Source: Calothrix sp. NIES-3974 (lineage in GTDB: Bacteria; Cyanobacteriota; Cyanobacteriia; Cyanobacteriales; Nostocaceae). Taken from it: 64,000 nt of DNA. Within the stretch, counting starts at the first letter, position 1. Each line of letters begins with the position of its first letter. Shown here in pieces: positions 1 through 8,445 of this stretch. The notes under the pieces are model-generated. The model saw nothing but the letters and a program-made list of their open reading frames with translations, made no database searches and was not told the DNA's origin. The stretch lies in contig NZ_AP018254.1 in assembly GCF_002368395.1 (NCBI RefSeq), forward strand, positions 4,526,001 through 4,590,000, in the 5' to 3' direction. A program made the position numbers and the translations under genes.

Positions 1-229
1 GGGTTTTTAAAAAATTTCTGGTTGCATCGTCGATAATTTTGGTTCTAATAGCGACCATCAGTTGACTAATTTGATCGCGACTAAATTTAGACCAGTCTAC
101 ATCCTGAATCTGCTGGACAATATCTACAGATTGCATATCTTGAATCAGGCGATCGCTACGTAACGTTTCCAAGCAGCGAAAGTATAGAGTTACCAATAAT
201 GTTTCCGATATTCCTGTCAGCTTTTCCAT
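1..229 (-). CDS. SAM-dependent methyltransferase, LCM/COG3315-like (partial, N-terminus)
   Basis: The minus strand encodes an open N-terminal fragment of 76 residues that runs off the left edge. It starts at the ATG at 229 with MEKLTGISETLLVTLYFRCLE. The pattern LTG-SET-L-TLY-R--E is typical of the N-terminus of class I methyltransferases related to leucine carboxyl methyltransferase, often annotated as polyketide-synthesis O-methyltransferases. The SAM-binding glycine motif lies outside the window, so the substrate cannot be inferred. The assignment rests on the N-terminal motif alone. Confidence 0.6.
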   Translation of the reverse strand, partial: MEKLTGISETLLVTLYFRCLETLRSDRLIQDMQSVDIVQQIQDVDWSKFSRDQISQLMVAIRTKIIDDATRNFLKT

Positions 230-774
230 CTTTACTTTGCCAAATTTGAATTACATGTTAATTTATAATGACTTATGCAAATAGATATCCAGAATAATTT
301 TAGGGGGTAGGGAACAGAAGGAAAAATAAGCCATTACTCAATGTTTATCGTGAAGTCGTGAGAAATACGGGATTGTGACAATTTCTTTACTTTTGCTGAT
401 ACCTATGTGATTTAACGGGTAAACACTCAAATAATACATCACAAATCACAAAAATTAACTAAATATAGGAATTTGGTTTGATTTTTCAAATTATCTGTGT
501 GAGTAGGGAGTAGGGAACAGGTAGTAGAAATTAGGAAAAACACTTTTTCAGTTTACGGAGTTTTTAAGCGCAAGCTAGGCTAACAGAAATCAAAGATGAA
601 TCCTATATAGTAATCGTATTAATATCTTCAGATAGATATCGCCACGATAAGCTACCATAAAAAAAACTGAAAATCAAGAAAATTCTCTTTACTTTATATT
701 TTGTATTTCTACTTGCTCCTGGATGTGACATTTTCAAAATTAGGAAAATATCAAAATCGAAAAAAACATAATGT
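230..774. other. intergenic, no gene; degenerate repeat copies
   Basis: No credible coding frame. Positions 300-372 look like a degenerate copy of the short TIR element described at 18801 (GGAAAA-TAAGCCATTACTCAA followed by GTCGTGAGAAATA). Positions 500-550 carry the GAGTAGGGAGTAGGGA type of low-complexity spacer sequence seen repeatedly in the window. The rest is AT-rich. Confidence 0.5.
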
Positions 775-1863
775 ATGAAAAGAATTGATGTCGAAAATCG
801 AGCTATTTTAATTGGGTTAGTAGGTAGTCATGGTTATGGATTAAATCGTCCTGATTCGGATTTTGATTATCGAGGTGTGTTTATTGCTCCTAAACCTTAT
901 TATTTGGGTTTTGAACGGGTGGAGCAAAAAGATAGCGGTTGGGATGAACCAGGTATTCTAGCTTTTTTAGATGGGAATAAAGATACGGTTATTTATGAGC
1001 TACGAAAATATATTAGCTTATTAGCAGGTGCGAATCCCAATATTATCGAACTATTATGGTTAAAGGAATACCCTTTGATTACTCCTGTAGGAGAAACTTT
1101 AATTAATCACCGTCAGTTATTTTTAACCAAGAAGGTTAAGCATACCTATGCGGGATATGCATACGCACAAATCAAAAAAATTGAAAGTCACCGTAAATGG
1201 TTATTAAATCCTCCCCAAACTAAACCCAATCCTGCAGATTATGGCATTACGGATACGGAGGTATTAAGTAAGGAGGAATTAAATGCATTTTTGGAGTATT
1301 TATATTTATTAATTCGCGGCAAAATTGAATTTTTAGCAGAAGCAGAGCAATTATATCAATTACTCACAGGAGATATTGATTTTAAAGGAATTCTCAAACA
1401 GTATACATTACCAGAGGAAGCCTTAGAATACACCCAAAATTTAACCCATAGTCGCAAGGATTTTATTCGTTTGCTCCAACGTAGTCAAGCCTATCAGGGT
1501 GCATTACGGGAATGGAAAGCCTATCAAGATTGGCAAAAAAATCGTAACCCAGCAAGGGCAGAGACGGAACGTAAATCGGGTTATGATTTAAAACATGGGA
1601 TGCATTGTATCCGTTTACTGCGCAGTGGGGTGGAAATATTGCGTCACGGTCAGGTCTTTGTCAATCGATATGATGCTGGAGATGGAGATGATTTAAAGGC
1701 GATTTTAGCAGGGGAATACAGTTACGAGAAATTAATGCAAACCGCCGATAATTTAATGCAAGAAATGGATATTGCTTATCAAAATTCTCCCCTTCCCCAT
1801 CGTCCTGATATGGAAGCAATTAATCAATTATGTGTGCAATTAGTAGAAGATTATGGATTTTAG
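775..1863 (+). CDS. predicted nucleotidyltransferase, COG3541/YcgL-like
   Basis: A 362-aa protein. Its N-terminus has the polymerase-beta nucleotidyltransferase signature: GSHGYGL at residues 17-23, then DSDFDYRGVF, giving the G-S and D-x-D metal-binding elements. The following 300 residues are mostly helical and include a conserved-looking R-K-S-GYDLKHGMHCIRLL segment, as in stand-alone COG3541 proteins. Such proteins are predicted to move nucleotides onto an acceptor, but the substrate is generally unknown. No partner gene is adjacent: the upstream spacer is long and the downstream gene is convergent. The ATG at 775 has no strong Shine-Dalgarno sequence. Confidence 0.8.
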   Translation: MKRIDVENRAILIGLVGSHGYGLNRPDSDFDYRGVFIAPKPYYLGFERVEQKDSGWDEPGILAFLDGNKDTVIYELRKYISLLAGANPNIIELLWLKEYPLITPVGETLINHRQLFLTKKVKHTYAGYAYAQIKKIESHRKWLLNPPQTKPNPADYGITDTEVLSKEELNAFLEYLYLLIRGKIEFLAEAEQLYQLLTGDIDFKGILKQYTLPEEALEYTQNLTHSRKDFIRLLQRSQAYQGALREWKAYQDWQKNRNPARAETERKSGYDLKHGMHCIRLLRSGVEILRHGQVFVNRYDAGDGDDLKAILAGEYSYEKLMQTADNLMQEMDIAYQNSPLPHRPDMEAINQLCVQLVEDYGF

Positions 1864-1906
1864 ATTTTATCCGATTTTGAAACCAGAATACGACGGATGA
1901 ATTGTG

Positions 1907-1932
1907 TAGAGACGCGACATATCGCGTCTCTA
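1907..1932. terminator. bidirectional hairpin between convergent genes
   Basis: An 11-bp perfect stem TAGAGACGCGA / TCGCGTCTCTA encloses a 4-nt loop. It lies between the stop codon at 1863 and the end of the convergent gene at 1936. It belongs to the GAGACGCGATATATCGCGTCTC hairpin class that recurs in this window. Its position suggests a terminator or mRNA end for both genes; there is no U-run, so this is inference. Confidence 0.5.
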
Positions 1933-1935
1933 AAA

Positions 1936-2238
1936 CTAAATATGATGAATTAAATCCAAGTAACCGTAAAAACTAATCACCAGTAACAGTAATGCGGTAA
2001 TTTTTGTTACACGGGATTGGTGGGAAGGTGCGATCGCTTCCCTCACTAAAATAGATAGGGACGCTCCAACGACTAGACTTAATCCCAGTACCATATAAGC
2101 ATGTTCCTGGGGAAAAATAGTCGATAAAACCAACATGGCGATCGCGATTCCCAACATCAACAGTTCGATAAATCGAGGGGGGTTGGACTGACTCGATAAA
2201 ATAATCCCACGAATCCAAAATTGCCAACTTCGCATCAT
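1936..2238 (-). CDS. small multi-pass membrane protein, unknown function
   Basis: The frame is open from 2316, but I choose the ATG at 2238, giving about 100 aa beginning MMRSWQFWIRG. It has a GAAG ribosome-binding element just upstream, whereas the extra 26 residues are translated ATACAGG-type spacer repeats. Three hydrophobic segments follow: about residues 23-40 (IELLMLGIAIAMLVLSTIF), 47-63 (MVLGLSLVVGASLSILV) and 80-95 (ITALLLLVISFYGYLDL). It looks like a conserved small cyanobacterial integral membrane protein. I do not recognise the family and assign no function. An overlapping frame (1973-2332) is compositionally implausible. Confidence 0.6.
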   Translation of the reverse strand: MMRSWQFWIRGIILSSQSNPPRFIELLMLGIAIAMLVLSTIFPQEHAYMVLGLSLVVGASLSILVREAIAPSHQSRVTKITALLLLVISFYGYLDLIHHI

Positions 2239-2263
2239 CAACTTCACGATAAATGGGGAACAA

Positions 2264-2302
2264 AATAAGAATACAGGTGACAGGAGACAGAATACAGGAG
2301 AG
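2264..2302. repeat. short tandem repeat (ATACAGG class)
   Basis: GAATACAGGTGACAGGAGAC followed by AGAATACAGGAG are imperfect heptamer-like repeats of the short tandemly repeated type known from Nostocales spacers. Related runs occur at 29611, 33727, 44193, 52120 and 62725. Here the repeat artificially extends the upstream frame of the membrane protein. Confidence 0.6.
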
Positions 2303-2428
2303 GGTGAAAATTTCATTCTTGTTAAATCTCAACCGTCAACAAGAATAATTTCCATTTACACGTAAATGGAAGAGAAATAATTTTTACCAACTCCCGACTC
2401 CCAATTCCCTACTCCCTCTATTTCCAAC

Positions 2429-3547
2429 CTATCTCACTCCAGTCTTGACACCCGTGCCGTTGGTACTAGCAGTATCATCTACTACTTCCACCCCAAAAAC
2501 ACGACCGAATACTTTTTCGACTTTATAACCGGAATCAATGGATTCGAGGGGGTCTTTGCGAAGACGGTGACGCAAACACAGGGTAATTACCCGACGAATG
2601 TCATCAACGGTGACTTCGGTGCGTCCTTCAAAGGCTGCTAAGGCTTTGGCTGCACGATTGGTGACAATATCACCCCGTAAACCATCCACATCTAGTTCGG
2701 CACAGACCTCTGAGATTTTTACCCGCAGTTCATAATCTAGATTAACTTGTGGCAGAAGATTTTGAGCATTAATAATTTTTTGCTGGAGTTTGTCCTGTTC
2801 TGCTTGGTATTTGGCCAAAAATGGCAGGGGATTTTGGTCAAATTCGGAGCGTTGTTCAACGATTTGTACCCTTAAACTAGGTTCCTTGACTGTATGAATT
2901 TCGGCGTGCATCCCAAATCTATCCAGCAATTGGGGACGCAATTCTCCCTCTTCCGGGTTTCCAGAACCAACTAGGACAAATCTGGCTGGGTGACGAATGG
3001 AAATGCCCTCCCGTTCCACCGTATTCCAACCGCTAGCAGCCGAATCCAGTAAAACATCCACCAGGTGGTCATCGAGCAAGTTCACCTCGTCCACATACAA
3101 AATACCACGATTAGCCTTGGCTAGCAAACCGGGTTCAAAAGCTTTGACCCCTTCCGATAAAGCTTTCTCGATATCGATTGTGCCACATACCCGGTCTTCC
3201 GTTGCACCTAAAGGTAAATCAACCATTTGCACCTTACGTTGCACCACAGGTAGATTTACACCCTGTTCCACCAGCGATCGCACTTGATCACTCATCAATT
3301 CCGGGTCACTGGGGTGACTGTTAAAGGGGTCGTTTTCCACAACGGGGATGGATGGTAGTAAATCAGCTAATGCGCGGATTGTCGTCGATTTTCCCGTACC
3401 GCGATCGCCCATAATCATCACACCACCAATTTTGGGGTCAATCACATTTAACAGCAATGCCAGTTTCATCTCTTCTTGACCGACAATTGCTGTAAAGGGA
3501 AACACGACACGACGCGTAGTTGCTGTAACAGGGGCTGTAGAAGTCAC
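2429..3547 (-). CDS. chlI: magnesium chelatase subunit I (ATPase)
   Basis: The AAA+ subunit of Mg-protoporphyrin IX chelatase (ChlI/ChlH/ChlD), the first committed step of chlorophyll synthesis in the cytoplasm/stroma-like compartment. The 372-aa protein has the expected length. Walker [10 protein letters not shown] is at residues 47-55, Walker B ILYVDEVN at 149-156, then a sensor-type [19 protein letters not shown] stretch with the arginine-finger region. The C-terminal helical lid is complete. ATG start at 3547. The neighbour tonB ends upstream on the same strand, about 105 bp away with a hairpin between, so chlI is probably transcribed separately. No other chlorophyll genes are adjacent. 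Confidence 0.97.
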   Translation of the reverse strand: MTSTAPVTATTRRVVFPFTAIVGQEEMKLALLLNVIDPKIGGVMIMGDRGTGKSTTIRALADLLPSIPVVENDPFNSHPSDPELMSDQVRSLVEQGVNLPVVQRKVQMVDLPLGATEDRVCGTIDIEKALSEGVKAFEPGLLAKANRGILYVDEVNLLDDHLVDVLLDSAASGWNTVEREGISIRHPARFVLVGSGNPEEGELRPQLLDRFGMHAEIHTVKEPSLRVQIVEQRSEFDQNPLPFLAKYQAEQDKLQQKIINAQNLLPQVNLDYELRVKISEVCAELDVDGLRGDIVTNRAAKALAAFEGRTEVTVDDIRRVITLCLRHRLRKDPLESIDSGYKVEKVFGRVFGVEVVDDTASTNGTGVKTGVR

Positions 3548-3594
3548 TAAATTACCTTTTAACCATATTTTTCTTATTACCGTATTTTATTGTG

Positions 3595-3612
3595 CCATAG
3601 CTCAGGCTATGG
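3595..3612 (-). terminator. hairpin after tonB
   Basis: A 7-bp perfect stem CCATAGC / GCTATGG with loop TCAG lies 41-58 bp beyond the tonB stop codon. On the tonB strand it is followed by an A-rich rather than a U-rich stretch, so it is either a weak terminator or an mRNA-stabilising hairpin. Confidence 0.4.
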
Positions 3613-3652
3613 AAAATCATTACGGTATAGTTAATCTGGTTAATTGCTGGAA

Positions 3653-5434
3653 TTATTCTCCATTGCCGCTTGTTTCGCTCGATTCTGCGGATGTACTCGA
3701 TTCTGGGGGTGTTGCTGGTTGGGATTCCCTACTGCGTCTTAATGCATTCCGCAAGCGAGTACCACTGTCGCTTTCTGGGGTGGATTGGTTTAATTGTCTT
3801 CTCCTGCGTCTAGTTGGTGTTGCTGGGGTTCCCGACGTTCTCTCATCGGAAGTAACTTCCCTGCGTCTACGTGTCGGTGTTGATGTTGTCACAGTATTAT
3901 TTTCGACTGCGGGTTGCTGACGTAAACGCTGACGGACGGAACTTTCTTCAGAATTTTGTCTGGCTGTGGTTTGCTGGGGTGTTTCTTGGGTCGTGGATGT
4001 GACTGGTTGTCTTCTGCGTCGCAATCTTTGGTTTAAGCTGCTGCTTGCTTCCGATTCACCCTGTCTGTTTGAGGTGGGTACATCTGTCACCTGATTGGTG
4101 GTGGTTGCTTCGATTCTGCGTCTACGTCTTGGGGATGTTTCGCTGACACCGTTGTTACTGTTATTACTGCTATTAGTGTTATTCGTGGAACTGGCTGCTG
4201 CTTCTGCCTGTCTTTGCCGCTCCTGCTGTTCTCGCTGCCGTTGTCGCTCCCTCACCTGACTATGGCGACGGGAACCTTCAATAGCATACTCCGTACCAAT
4301 TGTTACACCTTGCCTTCCCGACTCGGAGGGTTTAAGCCTCCATCTCTGGGCTTGTCTAATATGCTCTTGATCTAATTCCGCATCTCCACTGGAACGAGTC
4401 AGACGCACATTGGTGACATTACCCTGGGCATCCGTATCTACTGCTACTTCCACCCGACCTTCCGCACCTCTGCGTCTTGCCCGTTCTGAGTATCTAACGC
4501 TACATTCTTGACAGGCGGCTCGACCATCCCCGGAACCCCCCTCTGCACCTGAATTTTTCGGCTTTTCCGGGGCAGTTGGGGCGGTAATTTTGGGTTCGGT
4601 TGGTGCGGCGGTTATTTCGCGACGACGACGGGGTAGATTGACTGTATTAGCAGTAGTATTAGCCGTATTTCCACTGCTTTTGGGGGGAACTAGACCAATG
4701 CTGGTGTTATTATTTCCTGTTGTGGTAGTCGGTGCAGAATCGGTTTGGGAACTAGTTTGTTCTCCAGAGGTTTTTTCCTCAGAGGAACCTGTTGAAGTGG
4801 TAGTTTGACTAGTCCGACTATCACGAATTTGCGCTAGGGTGCTTCTTAGCTGGGAACTGGTATCGGTATTCCTATTTTCGCTGGGGGGTTGAACAGGGGC
4901 TGTGGTGGTAGTTGTGCTTCTGGCTACTGGCTGTTGGTTAACAGGCTTTTGAACTGGGGTTGTCTGAACTGGAGCTACTGGTGTAACAGGTTTAGTCGGT
5001 TGTACCTTGTTGACTGGCTGAGAAGGGGAAGGTGGTTCCGGTTTAACTGCTTGTTTCACAGGCTCCACTGGTTCCACTTTTCTGGTGGTATTAGTAATTT
5101 TTGAAACTGGTTGTGTACGGGTAATTACTGGTGATGGAGGCGAAACAGGAGCCGGATTGGTGGGAGGTGGGGTCAAAACCTTTGCCAACTCTGGTTTTTT
5201 GACTGGTTCTGGGGGGGGTTCCTTAACTTCCGGTGCTTTTTTTTCTGGTTCGATGAAAGTTAATTCTATCGGGTTTTCTTCCGGTTGCGGCTTTCTTGCG
5301 AGCCAATCTCCAATCCCGACTGCAAGAAGGGCAACATGCACAACCAATGAGCCAGTGACGCTAAAAGCTAGGAAGGTTTTGAGCGCCTTGACTTCCTTTT
5401 CTCGTTGCTCAATTGTGGTGCTGGAAAAGGTCAT
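3653..5434 (-). CDS. tonB: TonB-family energy transducer with long Arg-rich C-terminal tail
   Basis: A 593-aa periplasm-spanning protein with an N-in topology: cytoplasmic start, one membrane helix at about 21-41 (FLAFSVTGSLVVHVALLAVG), then a Pro/Val/Lys-rich spacer (residues 50-185) and a Ser/Thr-rich stretch. A TonB C-terminal-type domain is at about 308-385 (CQECSVRYSERARRRGAEG, then VEVAVDTDAQGNV and QAQRWRLKPS). TonB normally ends there. This protein continues for about 205 residues of low-complexity Q/S/T/E sequence punctuated by RRRRR clusters near 436, 472, 522 and 542. It is divergent from exbB-exbD, which encode its proton-channel partners, so it probably energises TonB-dependent outer-membrane receptors. 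No receptor gene is in the window. Confidence 0.88.
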   Translation of the reverse strand: MTFSSTTIEQREKEVKALKTFLAFSVTGSLVVHVALLAVGIGDWLARKPQPEENPIELTFIEPEKKAPEVKEPPPEPVKKPELAKVLTPPPTNPAPVSPPSPVITRTQPVSKITNTTRKVEPVEPVKQAVKPEPPSPSQPVNKVQPTKPVTPVAPVQTTPVQKPVNQQPVARSTTTTTAPVQPPSENRNTDTSSQLRSTLAQIRDSRTSQTTTSTGSSEEKTSGEQTSSQTDSAPTTTTGNNNTSIGLVPPKSSGNTANTTANTVNLPRRRREITAAPTEPKITAPTAPEKPKNSGAEGGSGDGRAACQECSVRYSERARRRGAEGRVEVAVDTDAQGNVTNVRLTRSSGDAELDQEHIRQAQRWRLKPSESGRQGVTIGTEYAIEGSRRHSQVRERQRQREQQERQRQAEAAASSTNNTNSSNNSNNGVSETSPRRRRRIEATTTNQVTDVPTSNRQGESEASSSLNQRLRRRRQPVTSTTQETPQQTTARQNSEESSVRQRLRQQPAVENNTVTTSTPTRRRREVTSDERTSGTPATPTRRRRRQLNQSTPESDSGTRLRNALRRSRESQPATPPESSTSAESSETSGNGE

Positions 5435-5651
5435 AGTTCTTGCTGGTAATTTTTTACTAATACTTCTCAGTATCCCACAGATATTTGAGAAAGTAAATCA
5501 CTCTCAATCACTTAAGTTATCGGAATTGTACCGGAGATGAGAGGGTGAATTTTCCCGCTTGCTATCAAAAAAATTCTGGATGAGACTTATATCTAGGGGA
5601 AGCGACCACAAATCCTTTATAGCAAATATTTCAGCGATTATTGTCAGGGAA

Positions 5652-5697
5652 ATCACACTCATCAAATATGACAAAATGTCGTATTGGCAGGTGTGAT
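5652..5697. promoter_or_regulatory. extended dyad between tonB and exbB
   Basis: Nested inverted repeats: outer arms ATCACAC (5652-5658) and GTGTGAT (5691-5697), inner arms AATATGACA (5665-5673) and TGTCGTATT (5677-5685; one G-T mismatch), with spacer AAA. It lies in the 471-bp divergent spacer, upstream of both genes. It could be an operator for a shared regulator or a hairpin in the tonB leader. I see no match to a canonical Fur box. Confidence 0.5.
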
Positions 5698-5747
5698 AAA
5701 TAAGTTATATACAACTTGTAACTAGATAGATTCAACTAGAGTAGATG

Positions 5748-5798
5748 TGATTAGTTAATCATATATTCTTGACAGAGTAAGTTCGAGCATCGTAATCT
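5748..5798 (+). promoter_or_regulatory. candidate exbB promoter with adjacent inverted repeat
   Basis: TTGACA at 5769-5774 and TAATCT at 5793-5798, spaced by 18 bp, resemble a sigma70 promoter for exbBD about 110 bp before its ATG. The inverted repeat TGATTA-GT-TAATCA (5748-5761) sits immediately upstream of the -35 box, a plausible regulator site. Predicted from sequence only. Confidence 0.4.
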
Positions 5799-5905
5799 TT
5801 ATTGCAAATAGATTGCAATATTTTCGATAAAACTAGTGCATCGCTTTGTGAGCATTTGTAACCAAGGTTTCGTTACGGATATTTACTTAAAATAAGGGAA
5901 AATAG

Positions 5906-6562
5906 ATGGGTATAGGTAAGTTATTTGCAGATGGGGGTTTGGTGATGTGGCCCCTGTTGGGTTTTTCTGTGTTGGCTTTGGCTTTGATTATTGAGCGATC
6001 GCGTTTTTGGTTGCGTATCAATCAGCGTCAAAATCGAGTTGTCCGCGATGTTTTAAATCTGTACCGGGCTGATAATGTGGTGGGTACATTGGATAAGTTA
6101 CGGAAAAATGTAGACCTTCCGATTGCCAGGATATTCCTCTCGGCATTGGAATTGGAAGAACCGACACCGGAAGAATTCCGACTAGCCTTAGAAAGTGAAG
6201 CTCAAGCCGAAATTCCCCAACTCAAGCGCTTTAATACCATTTTTGACACGATTATCAGCCTTTCTCCCTTACTGGGATTATTAGGGACAGTGTTGGGTTT
6301 AATTACATCCTTTGCATCTTTGAATTTAGGAAATGTGGGAGGAACTCAAACAATTGGTGTCACCTCTGGGATTAGTGAAGCCTTAGTATCCACTGCGACG
6401 GGTCTGATTGTCGCTATATTCACGCTGTTGTTTGCGAACATGTTTCGTGGCTTATACCAACGGCAAATGGCTTTAATTCAGGAATATGGTGGTCAGTTAG
6501 AATTACTTTATCGTCGTCGCTACGAACGGGGAGGAGAAAGAAACTATGCGTCTACAAGATGA
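5906..6562 (+). CDS. exbB: ExbB/TolQ/MotA-family proton channel protein
   Basis: The 218-aa inner-membrane channel component of a TonB energising complex. Three membrane helices are visible: about 11-31 (GLVMWPLLGFSVLALALIIE), 108-134 (TIISLSPLLGLLGTVLGLI) and 154-178 (ALVSTATGLIVAIFTLLFAN), in the MotA/TolQ/ExbB order with a large cytoplasmic loop between the first two. The TGLIVAI segment of the last helix is typical. It overlaps exbD by 17 bp, so the two are translationally coupled. Divergent tonB makes ExbB more likely than TolQ. Confidence 0.93.
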   Translation: MGIGKLFADGGLVMWPLLGFSVLALALIIERSRFWLRINQRQNRVVRDVLNLYRADNVVGTLDKLRKNVDLPIARIFLSALELEEPTPEEFRLALESEAQAEIPQLKRFNTIFDTIISLSPLLGLLGTVLGLITSFASLNLGNVGGTQTIGVTSGISEALVSTATGLIVAIFTLLFANMFRGLYQRQMALIQEYGGQLELLYRRRYERGGERNYASTR

Positions 6563-6950
6563 ACCAGATATTCCAGCACAGATTAACATTGTACCGATGA
6601 TCGACGTGATTTTCGCCATTTTGACGTTTTTCATCATGTCAACTTTGTTTTTGACCCGTCAAGAAGGCTTACCCGTCAATTTACCCCAAGCAAAGACATC
6701 CCAGCAGTCCCAAATCCCTAAAAGAATTACTGTCACCGTTGATACTGATGGTCAGGTAAGTGTGAATAAAAAAGCCACAACCGTAGAAGCTTTAAGTCAG
6801 GAAATTCGGACTTTAAAGGGAAGCGATTCGGAAACAGTGGTAATAATTAATGCCGATGAGGGTGTAAACCACGGTAAGGTTGTCGCAGTCATGGATCAGG
6901 TGCGTCAAGTTCCCGGAGCAAAACTTGCGATCGCGACTCAAAAGCCTTGA
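6546..6950 (+). CDS. exbD: ExbD/TolR-family biopolymer transport protein
   Basis: A 134-aa single-helix protein. N-terminal INIVPMIDVIFAILTFFIMS forms the helix, with the conserved membrane Asp at residue 20 that couples proton flow. The C-terminal domain of about 85 residues lies in the periplasm (VTVDTDGQVSVNKK, later VVIINADEGVNHGKVVAVMD). It starts inside the exbB 3' end, indicating one operon. Together with ExbB it would power the divergently encoded TonB. Confidence 0.93.
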   Translation: MRLQDEPDIPAQINIVPMIDVIFAILTFFIMSTLFLTRQEGLPVNLPQAKTSQQSQIPKRITVTVDTDGQVSVNKKATTVEALSQEIRTLKGSDSETVVIINADEGVNHGKVVAVMDQVRQVPGAKLAIATQKP

Positions 6951-7695
6951 GTAAGAATAATTTCAGTGATGACGACTCGATAGGTCGTCTCCTGATTCAA
7001 AACTCTCCGGTAAACTTTTTTTGAACTTGCGTCAGTGCAGTGGCTTTCCTGGGGATAGCTGGATAAATACTGGAATGATTTTTCTCTCAATCGAGCTAAA
7101 TTTCCAGACAAAAATGAACAGGAGCAAAAAGATTAAATTATTGTTAAATGTATACATATCAGCATTTACATTTGACTTTATTCTCATATATTAAGTGTGC
7201 CAGTAGATAACAGGGAGAACATTATAGTAACCCTAATTGCTAGTTCTCAAAAAGGGTCGATTTTCAATTACAAAATCGGCAAAATTCTTGTCTAACAGCA
7301 CATGAAAATCTTGAGTGTTTTGTAACGTAATAAAACTATTGAGAGGTATTAACTAGCAAATTCGGTTAGTACTAAATATTTGGTTTATGAAAAACACTTA
7401 GAACTGCAAATGCCCATCAAATCTAGATTTGGAAAGGCTACGGTTACTTGGATTTTTCTCCGAATCAAACTGAATTTCTAGTACTGCATCTAACTTCATT
7501 TTGATACTATTATTTGATTCTCAAAATATACATTGATTTTCTCGTGACAAAGCAATTGTTCGGGATTTTTTTGAGATGATTAAAAAATGCTTGCTTCCGG
7601 AATTAAAACATATCAAACTGTTGATAAATTGAAGTATATATTGTGCAGCAAATGGGAATGAGTACATACAACCATATCAAGACGACTTTCTAACT
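6951..7695. other. intergenic, no gene
   Basis: 745 bp without a credible reading frame. Near exbD, GACGAC-N7-GTCGTC (6971-6989) is a degenerate member of the GACGACCCGTCGGGTCGTC hairpin class and may terminate exbBD. The remainder is AT-rich with no recognisable RNA gene. Length and base composition leave room for a long 5' leader of the pspA-like gene. Confidence 0.45.
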
Positions 7696-8409
7696 ATGAA
7701 AAATTTTATTTACTGGTTGATGGGTGATAAAGCCGGGAGAACAATTGTTGGTACATGGAATTGGCTCTGGGGAAAACCGATAGAACAGGGTGGTAAACTA
7801 ACAGTTTCTATTGCCGAAGAATCTCTCAAAGAAATGCAAGAATCTGTACAGAAACTTGCTTCGGCCGTGGCTATGCAAATGGCTTCCTATGAAAAAGCCA
7901 AGAACAAATATGAGGAAAAAGTTGCAGAAATCAAACGACTCGAAGAAACTGTTGCGACTGCTAAAAAACTAGGTAACAATGATGCAGCCAGAGTTTCGAT
8001 GAGTAAAATAATTCAACTGGAAAATCTGTTGCCGCAACTAGAAGCACAGGTTAGGCAAGCAGAACAGTACGTTAATGCTTCTAAAGAAAAATTAAATCGA
8101 GAACGAATTAAATTGGAACAGTACAAGACGGAAATGGAAAACATGAAAGACTTGGCTGAAATCAATGAAGCTTTATCGACTATCGCCAAAGTGAATAACG
8201 AGTTTGATATTGGTTCTGCGCGATCGCAATTTGAGGAAGCTAAGAATGCTCTTCAAAATAAAAACCTGCGTCAAAATGCTTTAGCCGAATTATCTGAAAA
8301 TCCGGTAGAAAGAATGCAAGCGGAAATAGAACAATCCCAAATTGATGATGAGATTAATCGTCGCTTGCAAATGTTTGATGATTCTCAAACAAAAGAACTA
8401 CCTGAATAA
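7696..8409 (+). CDS. PspA/IM30-like coiled-coil protein
   Basis: A 237-aa, almost wholly alpha-helical, charged protein with heptad-like runs from about residue 45 to 175 (KEMQESVQKLASAVAMQMAS, later AQVRQAEQYVNASKEKLNRE). The general architecture matches PspA/IM30 (ESCRT-III-like membrane-remodelling) proteins, but the N-terminal 35 residues (FIYWLMGDKAGRTIVGTWNW) are hydrophobic and aromatic rather than the usual amphipathic helix. It is therefore a divergent paralogue rather than housekeeping Vipp1. Only 36 bp separate it from the next gene, a periplasmic-binding-type protein, so the two are probably cotranscribed. Role in membrane stress is an inference. Confidence 0.7.
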   Translation: MKNFIYWLMGDKAGRTIVGTWNWLWGKPIEQGGKLTVSIAEESLKEMQESVQKLASAVAMQMASYEKAKNKYEEKVAEIKRLEETVATAKKLGNNDAARVSMSKIIQLENLLPQLEAQVRQAEQYVNASKEKLNRERIKLEQYKTEMENMKDLAEINEALSTIAKVNNEFDIGSARSQFEEAKNALQNKNLRQNALAELSENPVERMQAEIEQSQIDDEINRRLQMFDDSQTKELPE

Positions 8410-8445
8410 ATTGAACTATAGCAAAATATTTCTTGGAAATTAATT

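Noticed and set aside
1973-2332. 119-codon minus-strand frame overlapping the small membrane protein
   Set aside because: Composition is not protein-like and it overlaps, in another frame, a gene with clear membrane helices and a ribosome-binding site.
5435-5905. Fur box between tonB and exbB
   Set aside because: No GATAAT-type iterated sequence; only unrelated dyads are present.
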